In this document: piece after piece, positions 46,754-57,636 of the stretch | Numbering within the stretch: the stretch's first letter is position 1 | How the letters are laid out: every line of letters begins with the position of its first letter | Origin: Papiliotrema nemorosa | Lineage: Eukaryota > Basidiomycota > Tremellomycetes > Tremellales > Rhynchogastremaceae | DNA: 64,000 nt | Direction of reading: 5' to 3' | Assembly: GCA_032158125.1 (NCBI GenBank) | Contig: JASKOT010000001.1 | Coordinates: 1,240,001-1,304,000 of the forward strand | Position numbers and translations under genes: made by a program | Notes under the pieces: generated by a model | Databases searched by the model: none | The model's input: only the letters and a program-made list of their open reading frames with translations | What the model was told of the DNA's origin: nothing

Positions 46754-49189
46754 GATTGAGTGATCCAGGAAGAAGAGGTCGGAAGATGAATGAGGAAGAG
46801 AGAGGAAGGAGGGTCTGGCTGGGCAGGGATACAAACTAGAGGGGACGACATGAGCGCTACCATATACGTTTTCTCCATCTCGAGTCTGTCAGAATCCGGT
46901 CAGACGAAAAAAAAAGGACCAAAACGAGTGACATCCCACGCCGTCGGACCTTGACGGCTTGGAACTGATAAGCCAAGGCATCTCGTCAGACTTCTATGGC
47001 GCCCAAACTCGCGACGAGCGAGTAACCGTCCTTGGTCGAGTCTCATATGGGTTTGCAAAGCCGAGAACCAGGGTTGAATGCCCTCGGGAGCCGAATTTTG
47101 TCTTAGTTGACAGCTAGTGGCTGAAGCCCACATTGTAGGTAGCGTCCATGGCGGACATATAGCAGAGAATCATCGGACGAGAGGGTACAAGGGGAGAATC
47201 TTACCAAGTCGTACACGTACGTTGACATGTCGGAAAAGGGCTCGGAGGCGAGGTACTGAAAGCAGCGCCGAGTCTTGTCTCACCTGATTCCTGAGTATTC
47301 TTGTCATCCGTGTCCATGTGAGGGTCAGCATGCGCAACCCAGTACATCAGTAAGGATCGACGAGGAACGCATGATCCAGATAACGTTATCAAACTGTTCG
47401 TAGAACAGGGATCGACAGAAAAGTCTCACCGAAAAAAAGTAGAAAAAGTTGGAATTCCACCGGATGAGGCAGTCTTCTTTCAGGGTGCAGAGACGATTCC
47501 TGTCGATCCTATCAGACAGTCCAGGTCCGCCTTGCGGCACTTGCGGTCGGATAGCGGCAGGGTGGTGGTTGGGCAAGCTTTGGGCGCTGCTTGTACCTTT
47601 TAGCCATACCGCCTTGGCATGTAAGAAGCTTTCGCTGGAATGTGTCGTCTCGCCATTTCTGAATCCAGGTCCAAGGATATCCCTGTTTCCGACCCGAGAC
47701 ATGTATGCTCCTGGATACGTTATGGATGGGGATGGGGTCTTCGTTCCAAAAGAGCGTCCTCACCGAGTCGTCTGAGCTGTTAGGGTCTTTCGATGATGTG
47801 AACAGTGGTGTGGATTGGACCGACCAGTTTCCCTCGACGCATACATCGCTGTCAGCATGTCTCACGCTTCGGGCAACTATGAATGGAGGCTCCCACATGG
47901 CCATGTCCTACGACAAGCCGTCTCGTAGTCATGAATGTAGAACAGGGTCATGGGAGTTGTGATTGATAGACGAGGCATGTCTCATTTCGTCTCTTGTCAT
48001 ATCCTCGCGAGCCCGAGACATAACGATTCAGGTCGCTGATGTATCGTAAAGGGCTGGCTGCACGCTTCGATAGCATGGCATACCGAGTACTGAACATGAA
48101 TCGGGTCATTCCAATATTCCATGCATCATTTTTGTGATCTTGGCCATTTGAGCGAATTCAATTTCATCTCCAACACACTGCTCACGTCAAAGGGTTGCTT
48201 GCTCCTTGCAGCGTGGGCAGACTTCCTCCTCGCTGACGATGATTCCTCGTGTCTGAATATGCTTCATTCGTCTTGGGCCGCTGCTCAACACGGCCATCGA
48301 TTAATGGCTCGTACTCTTGACAAGCACTGCGAACACCCCGGACTGCATATCGGACCGAGTCAAGGTGGCGTTAGCTGTGGTATGCGGATTCAAAGCCCTG
48401 GGGTACGTAAGTGAGGATCCATTCGACATCCTCGTCAAGTTCACACTCAAACGCCAAGTCTCGAGGCTCCAGTCCAATCTATGGGTCCCAAGCGCGATTC
48501 GCAGACAAGAAAATCTTGGGCAGGGGAGTGGGAGCAACTTTAGCGGAAAGATCAGGCACAAATGGGAGGATTATTGGTACGCAAAAGGTCTGGGCCACCG
48601 CGGGGGATCGAATGGTGCGACGAACTCTTTGAACGTAAAAATAGGAAGATCAATGTACCGCCCGGCGTACAGCCCGACCACGCGCATGCAAGCATGAGAA
48701 ACACTGCATGTCTCGAGATTGACCAACACTCATACTCGCTGGGTAGTCTAACACAGTGTCTGGAGATCGAGCTGCAAATCATACTCGCTGACCAGTCTGT
48801 TCGCTGGGTGTCGGGGCTGTTCGGCGCTGACTGTAAGCACCTCCAACCTCGATGAAACGAATACTGACGTCGAGCAGGACGAAACATCTCGCAACTCTGC
48901 AGACAAGTCCCTTTGACATCTCGACGTTTCGCAAACATCCCTTTGACGATCGATATAGCGTCGATCATACGTCGGAGACTCGCCGTCACCCGTCGGACCT
49001 GTAACTCAAGTGACGTCGGTACACACCAAGGTCAGAGTGTCAGAGTGAGGATCCTCGAGGTGGATTCAAACACGACTGCTAGCGCTTCGTTTGCCTGAAA
49101 TTTCGTCAAGAGACTCTATCGTCTGTCGATCGCCATCTTCACCTTTCTCTTCACGTCTCTAACCTCACTCTACACCTAACATACGCACA
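46754..49189. other. 2.4 kb without a confident gene
   Basis: The left part is the promoter side of the CPL1-like gene. Between 48120 and 48860 all plus-strand frames are long and partly protein-like (VALAVVCGFKALGYVSEDPF, VKFTLKRQVSRLQSNLWVPS, and ACLEIDQHSYSLGSLTQCLE in different frames). A strong donor GTACGTAAGT occurs at 48401. I could not join them into one gene or recognise a family, so a fast-evolving or decayed gene is possible. From 47200 to 48000 I see only open frames of low protein character. No repeats or RNA genes were recognised. Confidence 0.3.
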
Positions 49190-49547
49190 ATGCGACCCAG
49201 TCTCACCCTCATTCCGAAAGCCTTCTTCGTCCCTCCTTCGCCGAGTGTCAAACACAGCCTCGGCGCATTATCTGCTATCTCGGTAAGTCACTGGCTGCTC
49301 GAGCCCTATCATATATGGAGAGCTTACTGATTGCACATAGGTAAATGGGTCACTTGGACAGTGTGACCCTTCCCACTCAACACGCCACGATTCCACTCCT
49401 CGCATCCCTTTCACCTCATCGAGCCCAACCCCCGCCATCCACCCTGTCAGCCAGTACGCAACACCGGGGAAGACACATTCGATGACCGGTTCGTCGAGAC
49501 TACCACCTCCGACATTAGAGTGGAACGACTATCTCCGGATGGTCTGA
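49190..49547 (+). CDS. small unknown protein, two exons
   Basis: Exon 1 reads MRPSLTLIPKAFFVPPSPSV and continues KHSLGALSAIS. A clean intron (gtaagt...gcacatag, with CTGAT near its end) joins VNGSLGQCDPSH. The protein of about 99 residues ends LPPPTLEWNDYLRMV. The basic, hydroxylated N-terminus and the final aromatic-rich patch would suit a small mitochondrial protein, but I do not recognise it. Support comes from the consensus splice sites and the pyrimidine-rich leader (CTTTCTCTTCACGTCTC) before the ATG. Confidence 0.5.
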
Positions 49548-49912
49548 CCACCCGGTCGGGAATTCGTGGGAGGTCAATGAGGATTCAAAGCAAACACGAC
49601 ATTACGATGATATTCACACACAATATACGATACGATCAAACATGACACTTTTTTAATGGGCAAGAGGCAGTTCAGAATACCCTGGACGGGAGAAAAGGAT
49701 GGGGAGGTTGAAGAGAATATGATATATATACGGTACACATTGCGCTTGTTGTTGTTGGCTTCTCTGATTGTGCCTTGTTCTTGATGTATGTGAGCTCAAA
49801 TGGCCCAAGGTATCTGCAACGACAATACTCGATGACAAACTCGCAAGTCTTGCATGGTCGGACTGTACTTGAATTATCGGTCGACTAACTGCCAGCTTCC
49901 ACGACGCAAAGT
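49548..49912. other. convergent intergenic region
   Basis: The region lies between the stops of the small gene and the ZNRD2-like gene. It is AT-rich around 49600-49740, including TGATATATATACGG, compatible with polyadenylation signals on both strands. No gene is seen. Confidence 0.4.
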
Positions 49913-51146
49913 TCATTGTAATGCCTTGAGTGTCTGTATGACGCCCAACACATCTTTAATCGCTTCCGTATGTAATTTGACGTCGACAAAGAACCTCGAG
50001 TCGTCGTTCTCTCCTTTCCTTTGAGCGGTCTGCTGCTGCAGTGACGAAGCCAAGGATTCGAGTGTAGAGGCCAGAGCTGATGTTGTATGCGCCAACGCCG
50101 AGTCGAGCGTCTCGTCTTCACCAGTCTGCCCATCAGCATCCACCCTGATTCTTGCTCAGAATGACTGACCGAGGCGTCTGTTCTGCGCTCGACACCCGCT
50201 GGCAAAGGTGCGCTCTGTTCATCCAGGTCCATCTCCTCTTCTAAATCATCCCGTACGCTCGCGACCACCTCCTTGCCTTTCTTCGAGCTGACCACAGGCT
50301 CATTCGCCCGCTTCTTTTTCGATTCCGTCTCCTGGACGATCCTCTCTCCTTGCGCGTACAGCTCCCTCCTAGCTTTACTCCTCGGACTCTCCAGTACACC
50401 CCCTACCTCGGGCGGCTCAGCTCCGCCCTGCCTAGGGACATCGATTATCCTGCTCGCGCTCCTTCCGGTACGTCCTGCAGCCGAAGTCGGTGGGACGATA
50501 TTCATCCCCTCTAGATCTGCTTGATCGACCCAAGCTCCACCACAGCTCACGCACATTCTTCGTCCATCTTTCGTCCCGTCCTTCTTCTTGGGGTATCCAA
50601 CAAGAGGTATACCTCTGCATATTGGGTTAGGGCAGTTGTCGCCAAGCAACGAATACCCTTGTAGAAGGAGGGAAGAGATGGATCCTGCTGCCTTGTCGGC
50701 TTGGGAGGTCGAGGGCCCGGAAGAGGGCGTCGAATCGTAAGGCGAGATGTAGGGCGGTATGTCATCAGTGATGGACGGTCCAGCGCGAGATGTCGAGTGA
50801 GCCGAGGAAGTCGCCGTGAGAGGCTCATGAGTGACGGTATGTGATCCTGCGTTTTGATCGAGCACAATCTCGTTGGTAGTGCTTGTAGAGGCCCCTGGCG
50901 TAGCATTCTCCGGTCTACCATCACATAATGCACAGAACTGGATAGGAGATCGGTCCTCTCGAGATGCTGCCGATGCGGGTTCCCGCATAAGAGGAGTGAC
51001 ACCACATGAATCGCAAGAGAGATCAGTGAGGGTGTAACCTCGTAACATGTATTCTCCCAACTGTCGCGTCAGCCAGTCGTCTTGAAGACCATTTAGAGAC
51101 GCACGATGGCGGACGTAGACTCCAATTGGGCCATTCTGTCAGACAT
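49913..51146 (-). CDS. ZNRD2/SSSCA1-like zinc-ribbon protein (p27 autoantigen family)
   Basis: Exon 1 (MSDRMAQLESTSAI) joins LGEYMLRGYTLTDLSCDSCG, the start of the first zinc ribbon, which continues TPLMRE with a distal FCALCDG pair. A second, similar unit reads LLLQGYSLLGDNCPNPICRG then RRMCVSCGGAW. Both units share the LLxGYxLxxxxCPxC pattern of the Sjogren's/scleroderma autoantigen p27 family (ZNRD2), so the protein holds a tandem pair. A disordered charged region (ESKKKRANEPVVSSKKGKEV) and a helical C-terminus (ALASTLESLASSLQQQTAQR) follow. Function is not well known; the human family member is linked to centromere and mitotic biology. Two introns placed. Confidence 0.75.
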
Positions 51147-51876
51147 GACGGCTACAGGCATCGATACGCTTGAGTGTAGCGGTCAAAAGAAGAGACAGGC
51201 AAAAGAAAGGTAGAGTCGAATGCTGTCAAAAATGAATAAAGGTTCAGTCGATTTGTTGACGTTTACCTTCCACCCTTGCATCCTCCCATCTCGCCTCACC
51301 CGAGGTCTACACGGCTTAGAGAGAGCCCATAATCATGCCGAGCGTAAATAGTCGAAAGTCAAAGACCAGCCGGGTGAGTGACACTCGTACATGCGAGATG
51401 GAACGCTGATGATAGTTCCCGGTGGTGAGTCATTTCTCCCCTCCGGCCATTCTTGCAGTCTGGCTGTTGAGCGTGCCCCCGCTCCATCACCCTATGGAGC
51501 CCGGATAAGAGTAGTTTGTACAGATCTGACATGCAGGCACGAATCAAGAAGATTATGCAGACGGATGAGGAAGTGGGCAAGCTCGCATCAGCTACACCGG
51601 TTATGATCTGTCAGTCCCCATCATCCTCATTCAACTCAATATAGGCTCAAACGAGACGAAAGCTGACGCTTTAGCCAAGTCATTGGAGTGCTTCTTGCAA
51701 CTTTTGGTGGAAGAAGCATGCAAGGAGACACGTTCGAGGGGTTCAAAGAAAATGACGGCTTATCACCTGTACGTCGCCCTCCATCTGTCTTCTTCCTCCG
51801 AGGAGTCCTCGCTCGTCACCCTCGCATTTGCATGGTCCTCGCCGAGTCCTCGCTGAGTAATAGTAAACAAACAATA
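51147..51876. promoter_or_regulatory. divergent intergenic region
   Basis: 730 bases lie between the ZNRD2-like start and the His/Gln-rich gene start. The last 130 bases are pyrimidine-rich, then AATAGTAAACAAACAATA directly before the ATG, typical of a fungal leader. An in-frame ATG at 51688 would extend the next protein, but the added sequence is unconvincing. Confidence 0.4.
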
Positions 51877-52560
51877 ATGACTCGACCAACACTCGATTTT
51901 CTCATTCCCGTCACTGCCAACATCTCTGATCCCGCTCCATCCGAAGACAAGCCCGCCAAATCATCAGGTCCCTCCAGGCGCACGACAGCTGGACCCTCCT
52001 CTGCCTCGGATGGGCCGTCGCGAAAACGATCCACGGGTGTAAAGCACGAATACGAGCAGGGATACGATGAACAACCCTACTCGGCACATGAGTACGGTCA
52101 AGATGGCAGGTATGGGTACGGAACGCAGTATGCGGCTCAACAAGCACAACACATTCCACCGGAACATTATCAGGAAATTCAAGCTGGACAACCGTACCAT
52201 CTACCTCATCTGCATCAGCAGCACCATCAGTCTCAGCATCATCAGCAGTACAATGGCGGATACGATCGATCACCTGTTCATTCTGCTTCACCATATTCTG
52301 CTCAACCCCAGTCACAGGGATATCAACTACCTCATCTCCATCCTTCGCCCAGTCACAACGGTGCCCACGGCTCCAGCTCAAGTCATAATCATACTGCAAC
52401 GCACATGCACAGCCACGCACAGGTCGGACATGGATCGGTCAACCCTCAAATATTGCCAAATATCGATACCTGGAAGAAAGACGCCAGTGGAGGTGGGGGT
52501 ACGGGAGAGGGTGGAAGGGGGATGTTTGATGATTATGAGGATGACGATGAGGACTATTAG
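51877..52560 (+). CDS. His/Gln/Tyr-rich low-complexity protein
   Basis: This single exon encodes 227 residues starting MTRPTLDFLIPVTANISDPA. After a Ser/Pro-rich basic stretch (PSRKRSTGVKHE) it becomes rich in Tyr, Gln and His: YEQGYDEQPYSAHEYGQDG, HLHQQHHQSQHHQQYNGGY, SSSHNHTATHMHSHAQ. It ends with NPQILPNIDTWKKDASGGGG and the acidic tail FDDYEDDDEDY. No folded domain is visible. The composition is that of a prion-like or condensate-forming protein, or of a transcription regulator tail. The PRKRS-like patch could be a nuclear signal. Family unknown; upstream exons cannot be excluded. Confidence 0.6.
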   Translation: MTRPTLDFLIPVTANISDPAPSEDKPAKSSGPSRRTTAGPSSASDGPSRKRSTGVKHEYEQGYDEQPYSAHEYGQDGRYGYGTQYAAQQAQHIPPEHYQEIQAGQPYHLPHLHQQHHQSQHHQQYNGGYDRSPVHSASPYSAQPQSQGYQLPHLHPSPSHNGAHGSSSSHNHTATHMHSHAQVGHGSVNPQILPNIDTWKKDASGGGGTGEGGRGMFDDYEDDDEDY

Positions 52561-52987
52561 ATTGAGAGCGGTGCGCTGTTGGCGGCAATGGTAAGAAATG
52601 GGTTCACCGAAACCGAGGCATTTGCACACATTGTAAAGAGGGGAAAGACTCTTCGGTCCATTCTGCCTCTGCCTTGTGAGCTAGAATCCCATATGTGTCA
52701 TGAATCTGCATGCAAATTGCCCGCGCCTGAGCAAGCACCGTCACAGCGGAGGAGACGCAACCGAATGCAATGTGTATCATGCCAATATACGACGTGCAAT
52801 AGGGATTGAAACCGTCGGTCAGGTTGGAAAAGCTACACTTTGCATGCAGGGTAATTGGCAGATGTATGTACTATGGATCTATGGTGACGTATACCTCATG
52901 GTGTCGTGTCTGTATTGTCGACTACCGTGCAAAGACGGGCGGGTGCGTCGGCTGTCGGGGGAATGATGGATAAGAAGGGATGTGTAT
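52561..52987. other. convergent intergenic region
   Basis: The region lies between the stops of the low-complexity protein and the GDT1 family gene. Open frames are short and without domains. No RNA gene or repeat is seen. Confidence 0.4.
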
Positions 52988-54178
52988 CTAGAAAGAGGTA
53001 ACCTCCTCGCTGGCCGCCCAGAGCGCCTCGTAAGCGTATAGAATGGCAAAGATGAAGAAGGCCACAGCTCCGATCAAAGTGACTAAAAGTCAGCTAAAGC
53101 AGAGCAGAAAGACGAGACCCGTGACTGACTAGCTTTGACGGAGATTTTGGTGGATAAATATCGGCCGCCCATGACTGCTCCAAAAGTGCACACGGCGTGT
53201 CCTAATATCGTCCCGAACGCAATGACCGGAACGCTCTGGATAGTCAGATCCAGACTCCATATTGTCGATATACGAGATTGGGGCAGAAACAAAACTGAAG
53301 GAGGATGTCGAGTGGGGTCATCACTCACATGAGCGCCAGCCATGGCGATGGTGGTGATCTGACTCCTATCTCCCCATTCTCCCAAAAACGTCAAGACAAA
53401 CGCTTGAGCAAATACAGGACTCGTCATGAGCTGCAACAATCTCCTGATATTCTCCTTTACACTGCTAGTCCACACCATTCCGCCTTTATCCCTTCCTCCG
53501 GCAGCATTCCCAGAAAGGGGGAACGAGATGGTAGGTTTGGGTTTAGGGGAGGAAGATCTAGAATGGGCGTTGGATATGCCTGATTTCCGAGCTGGAGAAG
53601 TTGGAATTTCCCCTTTACCCTCTTCCAGTGCTTCGAGAGGGATACCGCGACCGCGATTGTGGGTATCGTGAGTTGATGAATCCTCTTCTAGCACTTCTTC
53701 CACTTCGCGCATCTCTTCTTGAATGTGAGAGTTGCCGGAATCCATCGATATTCCTTCTTGGAGCATTTTGACACCGAATCCAAAGAACAAGAGACAAGCG
53801 GCCCAAATGGTCCATATCTTTGTTGTCAGTGCGCAGTCATCTCGGTGTTGATAGGTTACTCACCTTGGGTATTAGTCCAAGTATCACTTTACCCAATGCA
53901 GCACTGAGGATCGACATGACTACCAACGATGCGAACGCTCCTCCAAATACGGTTATTCTTGGATGCCTAGAAGCCATGATCGCAGCTATCAAGAATGTCT
54001 TGTCCCCTACCTGTCAGCTGACATTGGGTTACACAATACGGCAGACCGACCAATCTCAGAAACGACAATCATGAAGAATGCTTGGAAAAAGGCATCTGGG
54101 CATAGTCAGCATGATACACTCGGCGATGGATTTATGGGGCATACTCGTCTCGCTGCCTCCTTCAGATACGTCCGACAT
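52988..54178 (-). CDS. GDT1: GDT1/TMEM165 family cation transporter
   Basis: Family members move Mn2+/Ca2+ into the Golgi in exchange for protons and support glycosylation. Both signature motifs E-x-G-D-(K/R)-(S/T) are visible. The first, SEIGDKTFLIAAIMASRH, is rebuilt across an intron that splits the glycine codon. The second is TFLGEWGDRSQITTIAMAGA. Exon 1 MSDVSEGGSET joins NAFFQAFFMIVVSEIG through a gtatgc...gcccag intron. Hydrophobic helices follow (SLVVMSILSAALGKVI, IWTIWAACLLFFGFGVKML), then a long hydrophilic acidic loop (EEMREVEEVLEEDSSTHD) and the second half (SVPVIAFGTILGHAVCTFGA). It ends ALWAASEEVTSF. Six or seven membrane helices. ALG1 in the same window belongs to the glycosylation pathway, but is distant. 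Confidence 0.9.
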
Positions 54179-54728
54179 GGCGATCAAAGTCTACTCTATG
54201 GTTCGATCCTCCCGTGTTAGTCGGTTGACACCTCAAACTTGCGCTTGCCAAATGCCAGAGTATGGTCGTGTGAGATCCAGGTGATTCCCTTGGAAGTCTC
54301 AAACTTTTGGGTCAACCCAAACAGGCCGAACGACGAAATCCACCGCGACGAACGTGTTGCATGATAGGCGTGCAAAGGCTCTGCCCGGGTGGCGAGGGCG
54401 GGGCGGTATTGGGGGAAGATAGGCATGCTCACTAAATTTAAGCTTAAAATTGCCATGCAAATCTCATGTCCACCCGATTTTGATGATTGATCGTCCTCGG
54501 AACAACTCTGCATCTATCTTGCTCGATATCTTGCTCGTCTAGTCTTACTGTACTCGGCCTCGCCGCGTGTATCTGAATCCCGAACTAGGCTACAGGGCAT
54601 GCCAAACCAACGCTATCAGGTAGAGAAGCAGTAGCTCCTTTGTGTGCTCGATTATCGCTCTTCGCCATTGTCGCGGCCCACGTCGTCCGCATCTTACGTT
54701 CTCAACAGCACGATCCTGGCACTTGATC
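54179..54728. promoter_or_regulatory. divergent region GDT1 / sirtuin
   Basis: 550 bases lie between the two starts, with an AT-rich palindromic patch near 54428-54452 (CACTAAATTTAAGCTTAAAATTGC). No gene, RNA or terminator can be defended. Confidence 0.4.
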
Positions 54729-56305
54729 ATGTTGACTATTCATATCAGCATACCACCTGAGAATACTCCAACTGCTGGTCCGTCACGATTCTCCACACCA
54801 TCTTGCGATGCTCTTGCTACCTGGAACGATCTTGCCGCCTCATATCGCGCCGCCAAGAGGATAGTCGTCGTGTGTGGTGAGTGACTCGCCTTGCTTTGTG
54901 ACGACAAAATGCTCACGTACAAGGTGCAGGAGTGTCGACGGCAGCTAATATACCCGATTTCAGAGGATCAGCCGGTCTGTTCTCTGCTCAGGGATACGTT
55001 AGCGGGACAGGGAAGGGAAAAGGCAAAGCGGCAATTAAAGACCTTTTCCATGTCAAGTCTCTCATAGTATGTCCCCCTCGATGCCTCACAGTTCTTTAAT
55101 CCAACTCATCATAGTCGCCCACCCTGCTCGCAGCACATCAAGCTCTTATCACCGAGCTAGCCTCTTTGGCTTTTGCTGCCGAGCCAACCAGATTTCATCG
55201 GTGGTTGCGGTCCATGGATAACGGGAAACGGCTTTTACGCGTTTACACGCAGAATATCGATGGTCTAGAGGAGAAGGCTGGACTACGCTATGGTGTTCCG
55301 TCGAAACCTTCCCCCTCTTCTCGCGCAAAGAGGAAACTGTCGATATCCAATCTCTACTCTTCACTACCAACTGCGGTGGAATCAGCAACACATAGTGACT
55401 ACCTCACGCCCCGCGTAGTTCCGCTTCACGGCACAATCTCCACCCTCCACTGCACTCTATGCCACCAGGCTACCCCGCTCTTACCTCACCTTCCTCTGCC
55501 TTCCACTCCTGTGCCCTGCGCATCATGCCATCTCAATTCGACTATCCGCCATGCTCTCTCTGAACGTTCCCGCCGTTCAGGCCATTTGCGACCCAGCATC
55601 GTACTCTACGGCGAGGAGCACCATCAAGGGGACTTGATAGGCTCAGCAGTGGAGCGCGATATCAAGGGCAACGGAGGCAAATTGAAGGAGGGCAAAGTGG
55701 ATTTCTTGGTTGTTGCTGGAACGTCCCTTGCAATTCCAGGAGTGAAGCGAATGGTGAAAGAGATGGCCAAGGCGGCTAGGGCTGCACGAAGTGTACGCGC
55801 CAAGGGCAAGGATGCTAGTGTCAATGGAGGGGTGCGAACGGTATTGGTCAATGATGAGATGCCGAAGAATCCATCAGAATGGGCAGGGGTGTTCGATCTT
55901 TGGGTCCAAGGAGACATTCAGGAGGTGATCAAACTGCTCGAAGAGGAACAACACGCTACTCCCTCGGACAAAACGGCTGCAAAGATCAAGTCGACCTCAA
56001 AAGCCGGATCAAAGAAGCCAAAAGAACCAGCACCGTCCACCCCACGCAAATGCAAGCCATCGATTACATTACCTCCTACTCCGACCTCAAAGACAAAGAC
56101 CACGCCTTCGAAACGGAGATTATCGACCAGCACGCCCAGACGGAATGTACAGGCGGAAAATGGACTACCGACACCTAGAGCGACTCCGCCTTCTTCTTCG
56201 AAGCGAAAACGTACGGCGGATCCAGGGACGCCGAGTAAGAAGCCGAAGGCCACGCACAGTACGCCTGCGGGTATAAGACTGCTCACACCGCCTCTGGACG
56301 ATTGA
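54729..56305 (+). CDS. HST3/HST4-type NAD-dependent protein deacetylase (sirtuin)
   Basis: Class I sirtuins of the Hst3/Hst4 group remove acetyl groups from histone H3 lysine 56 in the nucleus using NAD. The Rossmann part reads RIVVVCGAGVSTAANIPDFR then GSAGLFSAQGYVSG. The NAD/peptide site is RVYTQNIDGLEEKAG, and the catalytic histidine is in VVPLHGTISTLHCTLC. Zinc cysteines are CTLC and CASC, and the second Rossmann half has LRPSIVLYGEEHH and VVAGTSLAIPGVKRMVKE. The first intron (gtgagt...gtacaag) splits the GAG motif codon. Beyond the catalytic core is a roughly 120-residue basic Ser/Thr/Pro tail with TPSKRRLSTSTPRR and KRKRTADPGTPSKKPK, likely nuclear signals and DNA-binding-like. The start MLTIHISIPPENTP is preferred over an upstream ATG. 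Confidence 0.87.
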
Positions 56306-56842
56306 AATACGCCGTTCAAGCTGCAGGAATATCAGAATAGGTCTAGTATCCTGCACTCATCGGATCGGAGATCTGTGAGCTCTATTGGATGTATATTTCT
56401 GTAGATCCATGTTGTATCTAATACTCTAGCTCGAGCTGCTACGACGCCCGTCACATCAATTGTCGCAGTAAGAATTTTTGACCGCGCGAAGCTAGGAATG
56501 CGACACACTTCTAACTTCTGTCCTGAGGATCCCGAAGGTCTCCATTACTGAGCTACGCTACCAAGCCCTCCTCTTGGACTAGGGAGATGTAGACGACTAT
56601 GACTCGACTCGATTGGGTGAAACATGACCATTGTTCGCCTCCCAACTCGAGGGATGGCACTCCTTTGTTGATCGATCCCTCTTGCAACTATGTCACATAT
56701 CGCACATATGACATAGCTGATACTATCTTGAGATCCTTCTCCTTCTCCCCTTCCATCGCATAGCCCTCGGAAATCTCCAAGATTACCATCAGACTGTCGC
56801 AAACCTATATTGCGTCTTAGGGGAGAGAAGACGATTAGCCTC
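56306..56842. promoter_or_regulatory. intergenic region between tandem plus-strand genes
   Basis: This 537-base gap holds the 3' end of the sirtuin and the promoter of the next gene. A tRNA-like minus-strand string around 56500-56570 was examined and not accepted. The 40 bases before the next start include CTTAGGGGAGAGAAGACG. Confidence 0.4.
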
Positions 56843-57475
56843 ATGCGTCTCTCATCTCCTACCCCCTTCTATTCCTTCAGCAGAACATCTTCAGTCCCTC
56901 GCTCTCGAACACTTCATATCAGTCCTGTTCTACTACATCCAAGAACCCAATACACAATGCACCCAGTCTACTCTACCGTCTGGGGTCAAACCCCCCTCCC
57001 TGACGTTCCCGCCGCTCAGCAAGCTTCCAACACTTTAAGCCATCTACCCCAAATCGCTCCCAAGGCTCCCTTGGCGTCTACCCCTGACACAAAACAGCAC
57101 GTCCAAGACACCCAGTCGGCGTCTGCTGAGATGGCCGACATTGCCGTTAGGAACCCCATCGAGGAGCACAAGGCGAACGAGATTGAACGGTCTATGGGTG
57201 TCCTGGAGCCTGAAGAGCTGGCCCATATCTACACTGAGCTCGCCGATCCGAGTACGAAGACACAACGACGAGTCGAGCTTATGGACGTTCTTGAAGAGAA
57301 CCTCCCAGCTGAGTCGACGGAACGAGTGGCAAGTGGCGGAAATGCGAGTCTGGAGGTTGAAGTGTTTGACGGAGATCTCGCCCAGACTACTTTGAAAAGG
57401 CGAGAAGATCCTGCTTGGCTAGAGACGAGATCTATCGTTGACCAGCCTGTATCTACCTTGTCGATTGGAAAGTGA
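56843..57475 (+). CDS. unknown protein, possibly mitochondrial
   Basis: An intronless frame of about 210 residues. The N-terminus MRLSSPTPFYSFSRTSSVPR and SRTLHISPVLLHPRTQ is basic, Ser-rich and without acids, as in mitochondrial presequences. A second ATG at 56959 (MHPVYSTVWGQTPLPDVP) would drop it. The rest is hydrophilic, Ala/Glu-rich and helical (MADIAVRNPIEEHKANEIER, EELAHIYTELADPSTKTQRR). It ends PAWLETRSIVDQPVSTLSIG. I do not recognise the family. The stop is 161 bases from the ERG20 stop (convergent). Confidence 0.5.
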   Translation: MRLSSPTPFYSFSRTSSVPRSRTLHISPVLLHPRTQYTMHPVYSTVWGQTPLPDVPAAQQASNTLSHLPQIAPKAPLASTPDTKQHVQDTQSASAEMADIAVRNPIEEHKANEIERSMGVLEPEELAHIYTELADPSTKTQRRVELMDVLEENLPAESTERVASGGNASLEVEVFDGDLAQTTLKRREDPAWLETRSIVDQPVSTLSIGK

Positions 57476-57636
57476 GATGACTCGCTTGAGTAAAGTCGAA
57501 ATCAGCTTTACCCGGCCATCGATCAGTGGTATCTTCCATGCATGAATATTATCTTTCGAACACTACTCGACCACAAGGTCAGTCTACCCTCTATACTTGT
57601 ATCCTCCGCCATACCCTCATCTTGCGGTGTCTGCCT

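Noticed and set aside
56495..56575. tRNA-like string on the minus strand (TAGCTCAGTAATGGAGA resembles an A box)
   Set aside because: No matching B box (GGTTCGANNCC), the acceptor and anticodon arms do not pair, and no T-run terminator follows.
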